The notes under the pieces are model-generated. The model ran no database searches and was not told where the DNA came from. It was given only the letters and a program-made list of their open reading frames with translations. The position numbers were made by a program, and so were the translations under genes. Source: Balanoglossus misakiensis (Eukaryota > Hemichordata). From it: DNA of 64,000 bases. This document shows, piece after piece, positions 35,490 to 59,656 of the stretch (position 1 is the first letter of the stretch; the number at the start of each line of letters is the position of its first letter). Where the stretch lies: the NCBI GenBank assembly GCA_040954595.2, contig CM082584.2:10168001-10232000 (forward strand). The letters run 5' to 3'.

Positions 35490-38125
35490 GACTAAACTAC
35501 AGTATCACTACCTCTGACGTCAGAATCCACTGCATCACAATATAAAAGCGAGTTTTTCCCCCTTTGTGGCTTAGATGCTTAGTGATTGGACGTGCAGATC
35601 GAAGCTGACATTTTGATTCGCATAATTTTTCCATTATGCGATTAGAAACATTTAGGCGTCAAATAAACCGATCGCGATCGATGGTTTTGATAAATGTCAA
35701 CTTGGAAATATTGACAGTGGTTGTGACATTGCGGATGCACACGCGACATTCCTAAAAGCTGCGCATTTGTTGAAAAAGTGATCTGAAAAGATGGTGGAAG
35801 TGGTGGTGGTGGTGGTTTGGTATAGTGAGGTATAATTTTATAACGTTCGGGCTTAACCTTAAGCTTGTGGATCGGTTGCTCAAATGAATTTAAACGTGAA
35901 ACGCAAGTCTACGACATACATCAATATGAGAATCCACTTCGAAATTGTTAAAACCTGAATGCCAAAGTTGACCTATCAGAACAACAAGGACTTTACAGTC
36001 GTCATCAGTCAGATAAAAATGCGAAATAAACCTTTTAAAAATGCTCCAACATTGTATGCTTTCTGACACTCTCAGCCGCAGCAAACTATTACCAAAAGAA
36101 AGATAAGAATGAGCAAAACGCGTTGTGTTGGCATTTTACATACGAGTATCTTCTCGTTAAATTTTCGCTAAATTTCTCATGAAATGTCAAAGGTAAATAT
36201 TGGGCTAACTGATGTTTTCCCTGTCGGTATCTTATCTGTGTTTTGCGGCAACCACCTGCAGTTTACTCATCTTAATTTCATTTTTACATTTGCGGAAATT
36301 TGTTACAAATTGGCGTGATAAGATCCTTGTCAGCGTGGCATACATGTATTTGTCAAAGCCCCATCTCATTACTCTGTCAGAAGCTGGTATAGTCGAGGCT
36401 AGGTCATTCACACAAGGAAAATCTTTTTAATACATCGTCATCCATTTTGATTAAATGAAATCATTAATTCTACAAAAGCCTGGAATTAGTCCGAATTTTG
36501 AAAAGCTGCTCGCTATTGCAGAAATTCCCCAAAGTGCACGGGGCGATTTAGTTCACATGGTAAATCAGAATTGTTTTCCACAGGGATATGTTTCCAGAAG
36601 GAGTTAGTATTAGTTTTCTATATGTAATATTAATAATTTCCATCTACAGAACAAAAAACAGTTTGGTAGAAATGTGACAGAGCTAGAGTTGTTCGCCACT
36701 TTCAGTAAAATTTTTTTTATAAAGTGTGAAATTACTTGTAACTAGAACGATGTACACACTGACATGGAAATGAGTGTTATTCAAATACTTTTAAACGAAT
36801 ACATCGCTCCAGCGATTTAGCTGGGTTTGTGTGAAAATCGATATTTCGCATGTCTTTCGGGTATACGCATATTTGTTCTCCGCGGACGCAGGACGCCGAG
36901 CGAACTCGTACGTGACAGGGATAGAATTGTAAATGTTGTGCATAATTACATAACGGTACATTAATTGAAGACCAATTAACGAGGAGATTTAAATATGGAG
37001 AAGTAAAAAGAAATAACTACACAAGGTGTTTCCTCTCATGCCCACGCATTGGTGCGTTCCTGAATACCTGCGATCGACCTTTTTTGATGGTTCTCCGTGA
37101 ATGACGTCACATTTCTGCGGTTATCAATCACACTGCACTTGCGAACCACTGCTTGTGAGTGGGCCAACATATCGCGCACACAAAAGCGCCTAAATTTCTC
37201 CCGACAGGCAGTGAGCAGGGGTCGATAGATTTGCCACCGTGTCCGCTAATGGGGACTTTGTTGGTCGCTTTTCAACAAATTAAGCAATAACCCTTGTCAT
37301 TTCTGGGTAATTGGGATACAAGTAGCCGCCGCACGGTAGCCCTAATTGCTTGTCACTTTGTATTTTGTCGGCGACAATGCATATACCATTTTCTGCATCT
37401 CAAGAAATATCTCGAGCTCTGGGTAGATTACTTTGGTTCAGAGAAGTCAGACAGATTCGTCAGAGTGACGTCAGCGAGGATTATGGACACGGTGAAGATA
37501 ACATATTTGAATTTTCTTCTTCTTTCCTGTCGTACAGTGCCTTTAGGCCTGCGCGTTTAAAATCGATGCGACTTTAATTGGTATGGTGACGAAAACATTG
37601 TGAAAAATAAACCCGTTTGGCGAGCGACAGCCAGACCCCTTTATGACGTATGGTTTGGCGTCATCAGGTGAAGTTAATGACGCACTTTTCTCGATTTGTT
37701 TGATTTGGTCATTCCTCCAAACAACTTAGGCTTATTTACCATTTCGACAACTCCACGGCATCTGAAACACATCTTCGTCGAGCTCAAGACGCAAATGCAA
37801 CTCCAAATAGGCTTGATTATTAATATTATGGGAGCCGTCCAAATTACTTTTAATATTTAATATGTAGGGTCTACAGACTTTAGGTTTTAGAAACTACTAG
37901 TATCTTAGAATATGTATTACACCACTTCATCTGCTAAAGAACTTTTTGATTGGCCTAGAAAGAGCTTTAACTTGCCCATCATTCTTCAAAAACGGCGGAA
38001 AACGGCATCTCGAATCAATTTAAATGGTTCAAGAGCCCGAAATGCTGTGGAGAAAGTTTAGCATGGTCAATCATAGACCCTAGAGCCAAGGGGTCAACGC
38101 AGGAGGGACGGTGGGGTCACGTACG
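35490..38125. other. Intergenic region between the secreted-protein gene and OXCT1
   Basis: 2.6 kb with no recognised gene. It holds the upstream region of the minus-strand neighbour and at least one CRE palindrome (near 37102). A 66-codon ATG frame at 37377-37574 has a balanced composition and a strong internal acceptor, but no recognised homology. A 72-codon frame at 36212-36430 with a hydrophobic start looks like chance. Confidence 0.4.
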
Positions 38126-38147
38126 ATGCGCAATATTGTATGCGCAT
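38126..38147. promoter_or_regulatory. NRF1-like half-sites in the OXCT1 promoter
   Basis: Two TGCGCA words (38127-38132 and 38141-38146) flank an AT core, 20-40 bases before the OXCT1 start codon. NRF1 binds paired TGCGCA half-sites and controls nuclear genes for mitochondria; the half-sites here are spaced wider than the consensus, so the call is tentative. Confidence 0.3.
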
Positions 38148-38165
38148 AACATTTGTGGTAACAAC

Positions 38166-42228
<4,063 letters not shown>

Positions 42229-42862
42229 CTGTGTGCATCTCAAATGAACCTGATAGATAAACTTTCGCTGGGAGTGCCTAAAAATAAGATCATGGGGAAT
42301 CGAGGATAGTCTCTACACAAACTTCACAAAGTGGTATAAGCGGTGTTCCCCTTGGGAGATATATATAGGATTTTGTTGTGTCACAATTTAGCAATACTTC
42401 TGTTTTTGAATACCTTCCACCCCTTGTTTGTCCGTATGGGTACTGCTGTACTATCTAAAAACAAGAGGGTCGAACCACGAATCATGAACTTGAAGAGAAA
42501 TCCTGAGTGATAGTATTGTCAGCATTATTTGTTCAGGCCAGTAGTGAAGCCCCCACCGTACCTGGCTTTGCGAAACAGTATGAAGACTGTGGTCAGGAAA
42601 TAAACCATGAAATGTGTATTTCAGCTAGAAATTCCTCTGACTTCCACGTATGTATGTTTACATTTCAATAGCAGAGGCCCCAGATGGTTCAAAATGGGAA
42701 GCATTTTTAGCATGGTGCTTGGGAGTCCTTTCGGTGTTGGTTGCTATTATTACTTTAAACTGATATTTGTGTTGCCATTGAAACAACCAGTGTTCTTCCA
42801 CTGTATAAAATATAGTATATTTGGACACGGATGCCGTCATTTAACCATTGTATGTCAAGAGG

Positions 42863-42868
42863 AATAAA
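42863..42868 (+). terminator. Polyadenylation signal of OXCT1
   Basis: AATAAA about 635 bases past the OXCT1 stop. The sequence 42229-42862 reads as 3' UTR with no other gene; 42869-43259 holds nothing I can name. Confidence 0.5.
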
Positions 42869-43259
42869 AGATATTGACATGAATCATGTGTGGTGTTCAT
42901 TTTTTCAGTGATGTTCATTTCATCAAATCTGTACAGTACATATGCATATTACCAGCATTATAACCTTATGAGAAATCCCATTTCAAGAATATGTCAGAAT
43001 GCATCTCGTAACGACCAGTTTCACAGGTCTGTAAATGATGTCTTCGATCTTCTGACAAGTCAAGCGAAAAAAAAAAACGCTTTCTTGGTGAATGGATCAG
43101 TGGATAGACACATGCAGATGACGGTCTAAAAATAGCGTGTGATACCGGAGCTACATGCAAAAGATGCACATATGTTCGGAACACCCGTTTTTAACCCATC
43201 TAAAATACAGAAAAGCTGGTGTTTACTGCCCAGCTGGATATATGTCGACTTGTTTGAGT

Positions 43260-44770
43260 TTATCTGTTCTCCATGATGAATGAAACGCAGACTTTGTGGG
43301 TTGGCGTCGGCCAGAATCGTGTCCACCCAAAGAACAAGCCAATAGTGAGGTGATTCACTCCAGGGACCACGAAGTACGCCACCTCAAAACCACAATCCTT
43401 GAGCTTCTCTGAAAACTCCTTCCCGTCGTTGAGAAGGACAGAGTCGTAGCCGGCGTTGATAACTAGAAATCGGGTCGTCCTGACGCAGTTTTTGACGTGA
43501 GTTATTGGCGACGCGGAACTAAAAGTCGACGGCTGAAAGTCAAAAGTGGGGCGCAAGTACATCTCCTGGAACAACTTTCCAGCCATCAGTGATTCCAGAT
43601 TGTGAACCCCAGAAATTGATATCACCCCCTGTAGAGAGAATTGAAATGATATGATATTATATGACCCTGGAAAATCGGGTTTATGATTAAGCTAGCAAAA
43701 ATTCGTTAAAATAAAAATCGACTAACTTTTATATTTTCTACAGACAGCCCGACATCTCTGAGATAAGTATCCTCGTCTAGTGTTACCAGGGAAACAAGGT
43801 GTCCACCTGCCGAGTAACCGCACAGAAAGATACAATCCGGATCATACAGTTCCGATAAATGGCCGAAAGTTTTTATCCAACTTATACTTTTGGCCACCGC
43901 TTTTGCTTGCGTCGGGTGCGGCCGGATTTGAACATCCAGTACCTGGATAACGCACATAATAATCTGTGATGTCGCCGTGAAGAGAAACGCAGCAAATGCC
44001 AAGCAGGTCTCATAGCTGAAGGCAAAACCCCGACATATGGGGAAAGCCATGCACGGTAGCAAAAATAACATCACCATTACTTCTTTACGAAGTGACGGGT
44101 AGTTTTCTCTGTTCCGGAGCACAAACAACCAGATAAACACCTGACACAGGGCCAGAAAAGTACAGAAAGTCACGCAAGCATGGTTTGAAATATGATGAGC
44201 GAACTCCATGAAAACAATCCAGTTATCGGGGTACAGTCGCAGAAAGACCGCAACCAGAGTTCCCGAAGAGCCCAAGAAAACGGCGCCGACTGTAAAGACG
44301 GACATACAAAACGACGCGAACAGTTCCACGAGATTGAGGGGAAACTTCAGCCTGTTGATGGGGTATGATATTACGGCACACGCTATTCCCTCCCTGGCGA
44401 ACGCCTCGCCAATGTTCGTGAACAAGGAGAACGCGAAGTGCAGCAGGCAAGATAGGAGGTTGGTGTCGTAGGAAGAGGCGTAGTGTTTCCAAGCCGTGCG
44501 GTCCCCTCTCCGCCACCCTCCCGCGTGTACAAAGACAACGATGGGGGTCTTCGCATCTCGTCTGGTGGGCCCATCATACAAATCGACGTCGTTGTCTCGG
44601 ACGTTCTTACCGGTGCTGCTTCCTGGTAGATACAGGTCCAGTTTGTTTTTGTCGATCCCATTTTTAGTTTTGCTTGACTTGGTGGCAAAAACAATGTTGT
44701 TGTTGGTCGGATTGACGCTGTAGTCCAAGTCACGAAGCACCGAAATACTGGGACCTTTCGGAAAGAGCAT
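43260..44770 (-). CDS. Alpha/beta-hydrolase (ICME/BD-FAE-like esterase) with membrane insertion
   Basis: Two exons, 43727-44770 and 43260-43628; 470 aa. The fold is an esterase of the isoprenylcysteine methylesterase-like or hormone-sensitive-lipase type: oxyanion motif VFVHAGGW (81-86 region), nucleophile elbow GYSAGG with Ser320, acid Asp410 (NAGYDSV) and His441 (GVNHLT). Between the strand after the oxyanion loop (ISYPINRLKFP, about 135-144) and the helix before the elbow (HPTQAKAVAKSISWI, about 285-299) sits an insertion of about 140 residues with four or five hydrophobic stretches near 146-178, 199-218, 229-245 and 255-277. This predicts a membrane-embedded enzyme. The start is fixed by an in-frame stop eight codons upstream. 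Substrate is unknown; a lipid ester or carboxyl methyl ester is plausible. Confidence 0.8.
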
Positions 44771-44794
44771 CCCGTTAATAAAAGCGATATTTCA

Positions 44795-46179
44795 GTTCTA
44801 CCCTGTGTAGATAGAAATAACCCCTGCATAAGTGCATATTTCAACTCGAGACGCAGACGTCAATCCATGCCGTTTGGCATGCTATTAATATGGTAAAAGG
44901 TCGCTCGGTCATTGGTACACGTATACTTCACGTGAATTATACGATAACGCATTATTTGATTTAGATTGGCCTGTTTGATATTGGTAATTTGGGCTGCAGT
45001 TCACTGAAAAAAAGTTTTCAGCTTCGCTAGAACACGCAGTCAATCAGGTGACCAGTCACGTGACTGATACCAGGTCGTCGAGTCTTGAGGCTCCCTAGTC
45101 TCGGTTACCCAGACGCCTTTGCAAAGGCGTCTGGGTATAGAGGCTTCCCTGCCACGTCGTTGGCTGCGCAACGCTAAAGGAAATTCGTTTTATCAGTGAA
45201 ACTTGTCTCTGATTGGTCAACACAGATCTACACAAAGAAGTGTTCACCAGGTGCATAAAAATGTAGTATGCATACACCTGGACACAGTGTTTAGTTTCTC
45301 TTCTATCAAGAGTTTCAGTCTTCTGAATGCACAATAAACAATGTTTTTCCCCAAAATTATTACTGCATCTATTTTATTTGATCATAATTTTTCCAGTGCA
45401 GATTTTAAATTTACAATAGTAATTTAACCACCTCTCTGAGCAGTGAAAACCTTGACCAAGTCCATGGAAACACCCATTTCAAAGTAAGTGGTTCCACATT
45501 AAAACATTACACTTTGAAAGCAAAAATTAAAATATAGCATGACTCAGCAGATGTGCTAATTTGCCTTTCAGATTGAGAGAGATTTGAAATTTCTGGTGTC
45601 CCAGGTGCTGCTAGTAAGTTGTCATGGAAATCACCATCCATGAAACATGCTGTCGTCATCAAATTCAATATAGGTACAGAGATATAAAAATATGCAAGAA
45701 TCTTGACTTAAGAAAAGCATACCAATTTTGATAACATTAGCAAACTACAAGTTGCCATGCAAATATATGCTTTGATTATGCAAATGTGTGCAAAATGATT
45801 ATATGAGAAAAAATCTGGCCCAATGAGAAATTGTAAAGATACTTCTGAATACTAGGTACAAATACATTAGAAAGTTGCTTCTTGAAAAATAAATACCTGG
45901 CGGTCAAATGTCACATATTTCAACAATGCCCATCACAATACATATGTAGTACATATCACCTCAAAGATATATAATTCACTGTTATTGTTAATAAGTCCCA
46001 TAAGAAGTAGTGTATCTAAAAAAATAATTTCACGAGGGCCGACTTTGTGCAATGAGTTGTACTTTCAGTTGTCATCATATTATGAACATTGGTGCGTACC
46101 AGTTACCGTTATTTGCATACCTCAACGAATAATCTAAAAAAAAAGTTTTGCTTGCAAGCAGTTGAGTCGCGGTTTCTTC
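44795..46179. other. Intergenic region between the hydrolase and SLC17 genes
   Basis: It contains the hydrolase upstream region and the SLC17 3' region (a minus-strand AATAAA lies at 45373-45378). The one striking element is the perfect palindrome at 45106-45137. No other gene, RNA or element is supported. Confidence 0.45.
45106..45137. repeat. 32-base perfect palindrome
   Basis: The arm TACCCAGACGCCTTTG is followed directly by its exact reverse complement, with no loop. Just upstream lies a looser dyad around GTCACGTGAC (45056-45065). It could be the joined ends of a foldback or MITE-like element, or a protein-binding site. No flanking target duplication was identified. Confidence 0.75.
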
Positions 46180-48434
46180 CTACAGAACTTGACTGCCAGA
46201 GCTCTGACTGTTGTAAATGACAGCACCGACTAGATTGACAATAGCAGCTACTACAAAGACCGGATACCAATGCTGGGTGTAGTCGACGATGGCCGCTGTC
46301 ACCGGTCCACATGTCATCCCAGGTATCGTAGCCTGGAACACAATCGAAGAAGTTGTTGGTGTAATATGATATACAATGAATTAACGCATTACAGGGAATA
46401 ATTTTCTATCCAAAAGTAAAATTTTCAACATTCAACACACCCCTCATTGCAAAACTACTTTGCACCAAAGGAGAATTACAATTTAAAACAAAATGTGGTA
46501 ATCATGTAAGCCAACTTACTAAAGTATTGGACACAGCAAACGTGATGCCAGCGTGATTTGGGGCCACGTCGGCGTGGTTACTCATGTGACCTGATGAGTT
46601 ACATGCACATAATCCCAACGATATCGACACAAAACTGAAATGAACAGATATATACCAGAATAAATAACATGAATAGGTTCAGCAAATTTTATTTTGACGA
46701 TGATATATATGCAAACTTCTCAGCAGCACCGAAATTTCATTTTTTAAAAACAGAATCCATTTCACCACACCAGAGTTAGTACTCACCAAACTGCTAACAT
46801 TATGCTTTCCATCTGACCAAACAACAAAATAAAAACAGCGGGTCCTAAGAGACCAATGGAGGTCATCAATCGCCTCACAGATAAGACCGTCCACTGTCTT
46901 TTAGAAATTAATGAGTCTGCATAGTGGCCAGCAGCTGAAAAAGACAATGTCAAATTAATGTCCAGATAATATCTAAAAAACATCAACACAATTTCTACCG
47001 GTAATTAACCCAAATCACTCACAACTTACCGACTCCAACTAAAGAATTCATGACGTACGGCAAAGCAGTGAAACTGATGTCGGCCTTGTTGGCGCCGAGC
47101 CTTCTGGACAGATAGGTGGGCAACCACGACAAGATGATGTAGTTGGACCAGTTCATGGCAAAGTGGGCCGCGTAGATAGCCCACAGGGCCTTGTGTGATA
47201 TGTATGCTGTCCAGTGCACTGAATGCCTTGTGTCAACCTGTATGGTTGACAGAAAACATGTTGATGTATTAGATTAGATTACTTTGGAGCAGAACTTTCA
47301 AATGATCACAGGCCACAAGGGGGAAGAAGAGTCAGGGTGCAATGGGTAAATGAATTCTGGTCAAAGCACTTTTACCTTTGGTGTTAATAACATTTCCGGA
47401 TCGACTTCTGTCGAATTTTCGTTGTAAAGCAGAACCCAGAGGGCTATCCAAAGGATGCCCAATGAGCCAAAACTGTAGAACATCATCGGCCAGGGAAGTC
47501 TCGGACAGATCTGCAGAGAAATAGACAGTGATATATTGCAATTTACATAAAAAAACAACATGCAGGGCTGCCTGTGGTGGCGCTATACATGTTCCCATCA
47601 CTATCTCAAGATGACTTCAGTATCTACGGAACATCACTTTAGGTCAATGTGCAACATATGAGAGAAGGCTGAGTACTTTGAGCTTGTAAGGGTTCCAAGA
47701 GGGCAACATTTGCCCTCTTGTGTTGATACGCATGAAAACAAGGTGAACTTACGACTGCAGCAATGGTCTGACCAATGGACCCCGACGCCACCAGATAACC
47801 AAAGGCCCTGGACCGCTCCTCTATGGTGATAGTGTGTGAAAATATTTGATAAATAGTGGGTAGACAAAAGCCTTCGGCGAAACCAAGAACTATCCTCAAG
47901 AAAATGATGAGCCCCACATAGGGTCCACAGAACGGTGTGAGGAATGTGGCCAGTGACCACACCAAAACAGCAATACCCAGGGTCACTTTGCCACCGAATC
48001 TCTGTGCTGTACGTCCGCCAATAATCTGAAATGCAGAAAATAGAAGTATTAAACTCAATGCAACAATTTGTTTATTTTGAGCTTTCAACATTATTTGTTT
48101 CTGCTTACAGGGTTTAAGATAAAGATATTCTTACATGAACATGTTATCATCTGGCTGAACAACTTCAGCAATGGTTCTGTTGCAGCTGGGCTTGATATTT
48201 TTCTGGGAAGTTGACTAACCAAAGGTACCCATCACAGAAGTTAGTGCTTACCTGACTGCTTACGTATCCAAACGCAAATGCACTCAGCACCCAGCCTTGC
48301 ACCGACATGTTCCACTTGAACTGGTCCGTCATCGGAATCATGGCGATGGGCATTATCACCCGGTCGGCAGCATTCACAAAGTTCGCCAAGGAACACAAGG
48401 CAACTATCTTGGAAGTCTTGCTAAAGTTGAACAT
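46180..48434 (-). CDS. SLC17-family major facilitator transporter, SLC17A9-like
   Basis: Seven exons, high to low: 48252-48434, 47753-48025, 47376-47510, 47030-47237, 46787-46934, 46520-46634, 46180-46332; 404 aa (human SLC17A9 436). A 12-helix anion transporter of the plasma or vesicle membrane. Family marks are NAADRVIMPIAMIPM in helix 1, QGWVLSAFAFGY, a GGRTAQRFGGK loop between helices 2 and 3, FLRIVLGFAEGFCLP in helix 4, HFAMNWSNYIILSWLP in helix 7 and AITFAVSNT-like sequence (here GITFAVSNTLATIPG) in helix 11. It resembles vesicular nucleotide transporter and plant phosphate-transporter 4 proteins more than sialin, but substrate (ATP, phosphate or organic anion) cannot be read from the sequence. 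Short N- and C-termini. Divergent from NRDC, with starts about 900 bases apart. Confidence 0.85.
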
Positions 48435-49169
48435 CTTGATTTAAGGTGTAGGTCGTTTTCAAAAAACAGATGCCTCAAAAGTCTGTATCAGGATGAACCC
48501 CGAGCAATTCTTGTCATCGTTTTAGGGTTGAACTCTGATCTCCAAGACTCTCTGATGAGTATCTGTTGAAATTCAAAAACAAAATCAAGATGAAATTAAC
48601 AAGATAAAATAAAAAGAACTGACCACGCCCCATTTCGTATGCCTGTACCAATACCATGTATATTTTGATTAATCGGTTATCAAGAACTTGTTACAGATCG
48701 TTTCCTCCATGGATTGCCTGATGTGCATGTACTGCCACACACGACCGATCCACGGTCATGGTCACACTCTAGGTCATGGTCACATATTCCCAGTACACTA
48801 TCAGCGTACAACGTGGCGTATACTGTATTGTGTTTCTGATTGCGGTGACATCACATGAGCACGAATGCAAAACATGCCTCATATCACTGTCAGTTAGTGT
48901 AGATTGTTCATTTCAGTGTATGTTACTGTGTATTATGTACATGTTACCACATAGAATAAATCATGCTCTGTCAATCAGTTCAACTCAGTCTGGAAAGTCG
49001 ACACTTTGAGGCCCCACGAAAGCACCAGTGTCATGCGATATGCATCATATATTTTGCAGCTCTCACCTTGATGAAAGTAATCGGTTAACAAAAATGTTAT
49101 GTCCGCTTCAAATACGAGTTATTCAGAAAACATCTTATTCGACGATGTCTCGAAATCTATTATTACACT

Positions 49170-49245
49170 GCAAGCCGCCATATTGGCTAAGGATGTGAAA
49201 CCCTTTCTGATTGGGTTTACGTGGTAGAATTGTACCAATCAGAAG
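49170..49245. promoter_or_regulatory. Probable NRDC promoter, possibly bidirectional with SLC17
   Basis: A YY1-like GCCGCCAT (49174-49181) is followed by three CCAAT boxes in both orientations (49182-49186, 49210-49214, 49235-49239), 110-175 bases before the NRDC ATG. There is no TATA box. The pattern suits a housekeeping promoter. The remaining 48435-49169 stretch holds the SLC17 upstream region and no other gene. Confidence 0.45.
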
Positions 49246-49347
49246 GAGTGTTATAAGTTACCGGTAATTACAGCGTCTCTCACCTCTCACAAACAGCTGT
49301 TTCTCACATGTTCATCTGTGTGGTGAGGAGATAGCCGCTTTAGTACC

Positions 49348-56929
<7,582 letters not shown>

Positions 56930-57285
56930 TGTATGCATAATACATGGGGAAATATGTCTACCACATACATTTTGTATGAATGCAAAGACTTACAACTGGA
57001 AATGTGCTTTTTTAAAGAAAGTGTCTTTACAAACTTTAAGCTTTTTAAAAGATTTCTGCCTCTATAAAGCGGAAATTTACACACAGATACATCAAGTATA
57101 CGGATGTTCTATGTTCATGGAAATTTTATTTTGGCTTTTTCACTGTAAACTGTTTTGTTGGGAGACAATACTGTATTTTCGCATATGCCAAGTTATTTAA
57201 CAAACTTAGACTTTTTATCAACATACTAAAGTTGGTCAACAGTAATTAAATAATCATGATGCTGATACAAGATTGTTTATGTTTT

Positions 57286-57291
57286 AATAAA
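57286..57291 (+). terminator. Polyadenylation signal of NRDC
   Basis: AATAAA about 357 bases after the NRDC stop codon, within an AT-rich 3' UTR. Confidence 0.5.
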
Positions 57292-59656
57292 TTTATTATT
57301 GCACCCAAGCTGTCATTAGTCAGTATGGTTATTTGAAAAACTTTGTGCAAAAACTTAGTACCCTTAACCCTGATAAAATGGTCCAATCTGCTCGTCTGTT
57401 GTGGAGTTCCTATTGGGTAATGTATTGCAGTGCAGCGCCCCCATGAGGCAAGGAACAAGTCTAAGAGCGGTACGACCAGAATGCCCGTTCATATAATGAG
57501 AGCAAAATTATATTTTACCTGCAAAACCTGCCTTAATCATCTATCCTGTTCAAAAGTATACTGCCAATACACATCTACATGAATGACCACACACACGCAC
57601 ACACACACATTACTTGAAAATCGCTTTATTCACATTTTCCTGAAGTCTGAAAATATAGACACTCTTTGACTAAAAGGATGAAACCCAAATACATTATATG
57701 TATTGCCAATAGGATGGTGAAACGTAAAATTTATCAGTAACATTTCAGGTTTTTGAGAACACAGCAAGGCTGAATTCAGTTTTCAATTTCATATTACATA
57801 TTTTCCACAGTTTATGTTTTCTGCAAGTTTTGCATGCGAGAACAGTCTTGTACGTTTAAAAATTAAAAACTTTTGTACACACATTTTACGACCGAATACC
57901 CTCTCAAAAGACCAGGCTCATCATCAACTGCTTAAAAAACCACCATCCCAATGTGCTCAAAGTTATTGCCTACTGCGGCTTGTGTGCGTAGATTAATAAA
58001 GGTAGCATCAACACAACATTCACTTTCAAAAGCGTTTATATATACTTCTGTAATATAGATATAATCGTATAATCACACAAGTTTGAGGTTAGTTGATTGT
58101 ATATTACAAAAGAAATACTCAGGCATAATTGCGAGACTGTAGAGTTGCCCAATAGTGCAATGGTGGAAATTCTGTACAATATCAACAAATTTACGATGAT
58201 GCGAAGTCTTAAATGAAACCTCTAATACACGTGTATAGTGACCTTTGGATGACAAGGACAATCAGAACGGAAATACCGATATCGTGGTTCTCTGCAGAGA
58301 TTGCTGCACACAAACATGGAGACTGAGGACACATAGCAATTAAAAATAAAATCAATCAAGTAAATATCTGTCATCATGATCATCCAACGTCAGTAGGAAT
58401 TTCACTCCTTCAATCTTGGGAAATAAATATTTGCACAGGCGGCTGACTTATGTATAAAGCGAGAGAAACTAGTATATCCTCCTCGTGTACCAATCACTAA
58501 TATATTCAAATACTACTTCAATATACACACTACTCCCTGCAGAATATCTTATAGATAATGAATTGAGATATTAAGAAGTCATTTTACACAGACTAAAACT
58601 GACAATCAAATCTGAGAAACAAATCTTAAAATATACCTTAATCATCCCCAAAATGTAACACCTGTAAAGGCCTTGGGTCTCAACAACTTGGCTACAAATT
58701 TTCGTCTACTAAAATATCACTTGAGTGAACAGGAAAATTTTCATTGCCATCCCTTCCCACGATTTCTCTGTTTAAAACTACCCCCCATTTTGTCAGCTAT
58801 CACACAAAAAATATAATGGAAGACTTGATGCAATCAATACTTTCCACTTGGTTTTGTTGCTTTTTGATTGAATTTCAATTTCTGACAGGTCACATGTCTG
58901 TGCAGTCAATTATGATTTTACCTTGTCCGTGTCACGGTCAAAAGTCAAAATGTTCCACAAACAATCCGTCTCTTTCAACTTCAACTTGGGGATAATATAA
59001 TTCGCGAGTGAAACATGATTATGTGAAGTGAAATGTTAAACAGTGCCACTCAGCAAAAAAACACCTTTGATTTACTTTGACCTGGTGTATCATGTAAGCA
59101 GTCACATTTGATACACTCTTTTTCCATTTGCAAAAACGTCTAATCTCAACCTTTTTCCTGCAATAAATACTGAATGAAAGGTTGGGTGTGTCAAGTACCA
59201 AAGCAATGGTTTTATTTCAACATCTGTGCAGATTGAAAAAAAAAATCACCAACTTTAAGCCAGATAACTTTGACTGTACCGTTTTTATGAAATATTTTCC
59301 CCAAACAGGTGAACTCAGAACTACATTGTTGCATGTACAACAATGAAATCCAAGGTGTCCAGTGTTACTGAATATACCCTAATCTTGTCACGGGATCAAA
59401 CTCCAAAACATCACTACTTTCTGCAGCAATAAATTTTTATCTTTCAAAAATAGCAACGTCCATGGTTCCTGTTGATGTCACACTGAGAATTATCTAGAAC
59501 AGCTACAAATGTATAGGCACTTAAGAATAGTCTTTGTTCAGATCCCAGCGGTTAATCAACCCCTCCCTCCTGGCAATCATAACCCCCCAACCCTCCCCAA
59601 GTTCAAGTCCAACTGTACAAGTCCTATATCATCATCTAACTCTCCCTGCTGCCACC
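57292..59656. other. Intergenic region between convergent NRDC and GLDC
   Basis: AT-rich 2.4 kb, including the GLDC 3' UTR. A minus-strand AATAAA at 59211-59216 is a candidate GLDC signal. A short CA-rich run lies near 57590-57608. No coding or RNA gene is supported. Confidence 0.45.
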
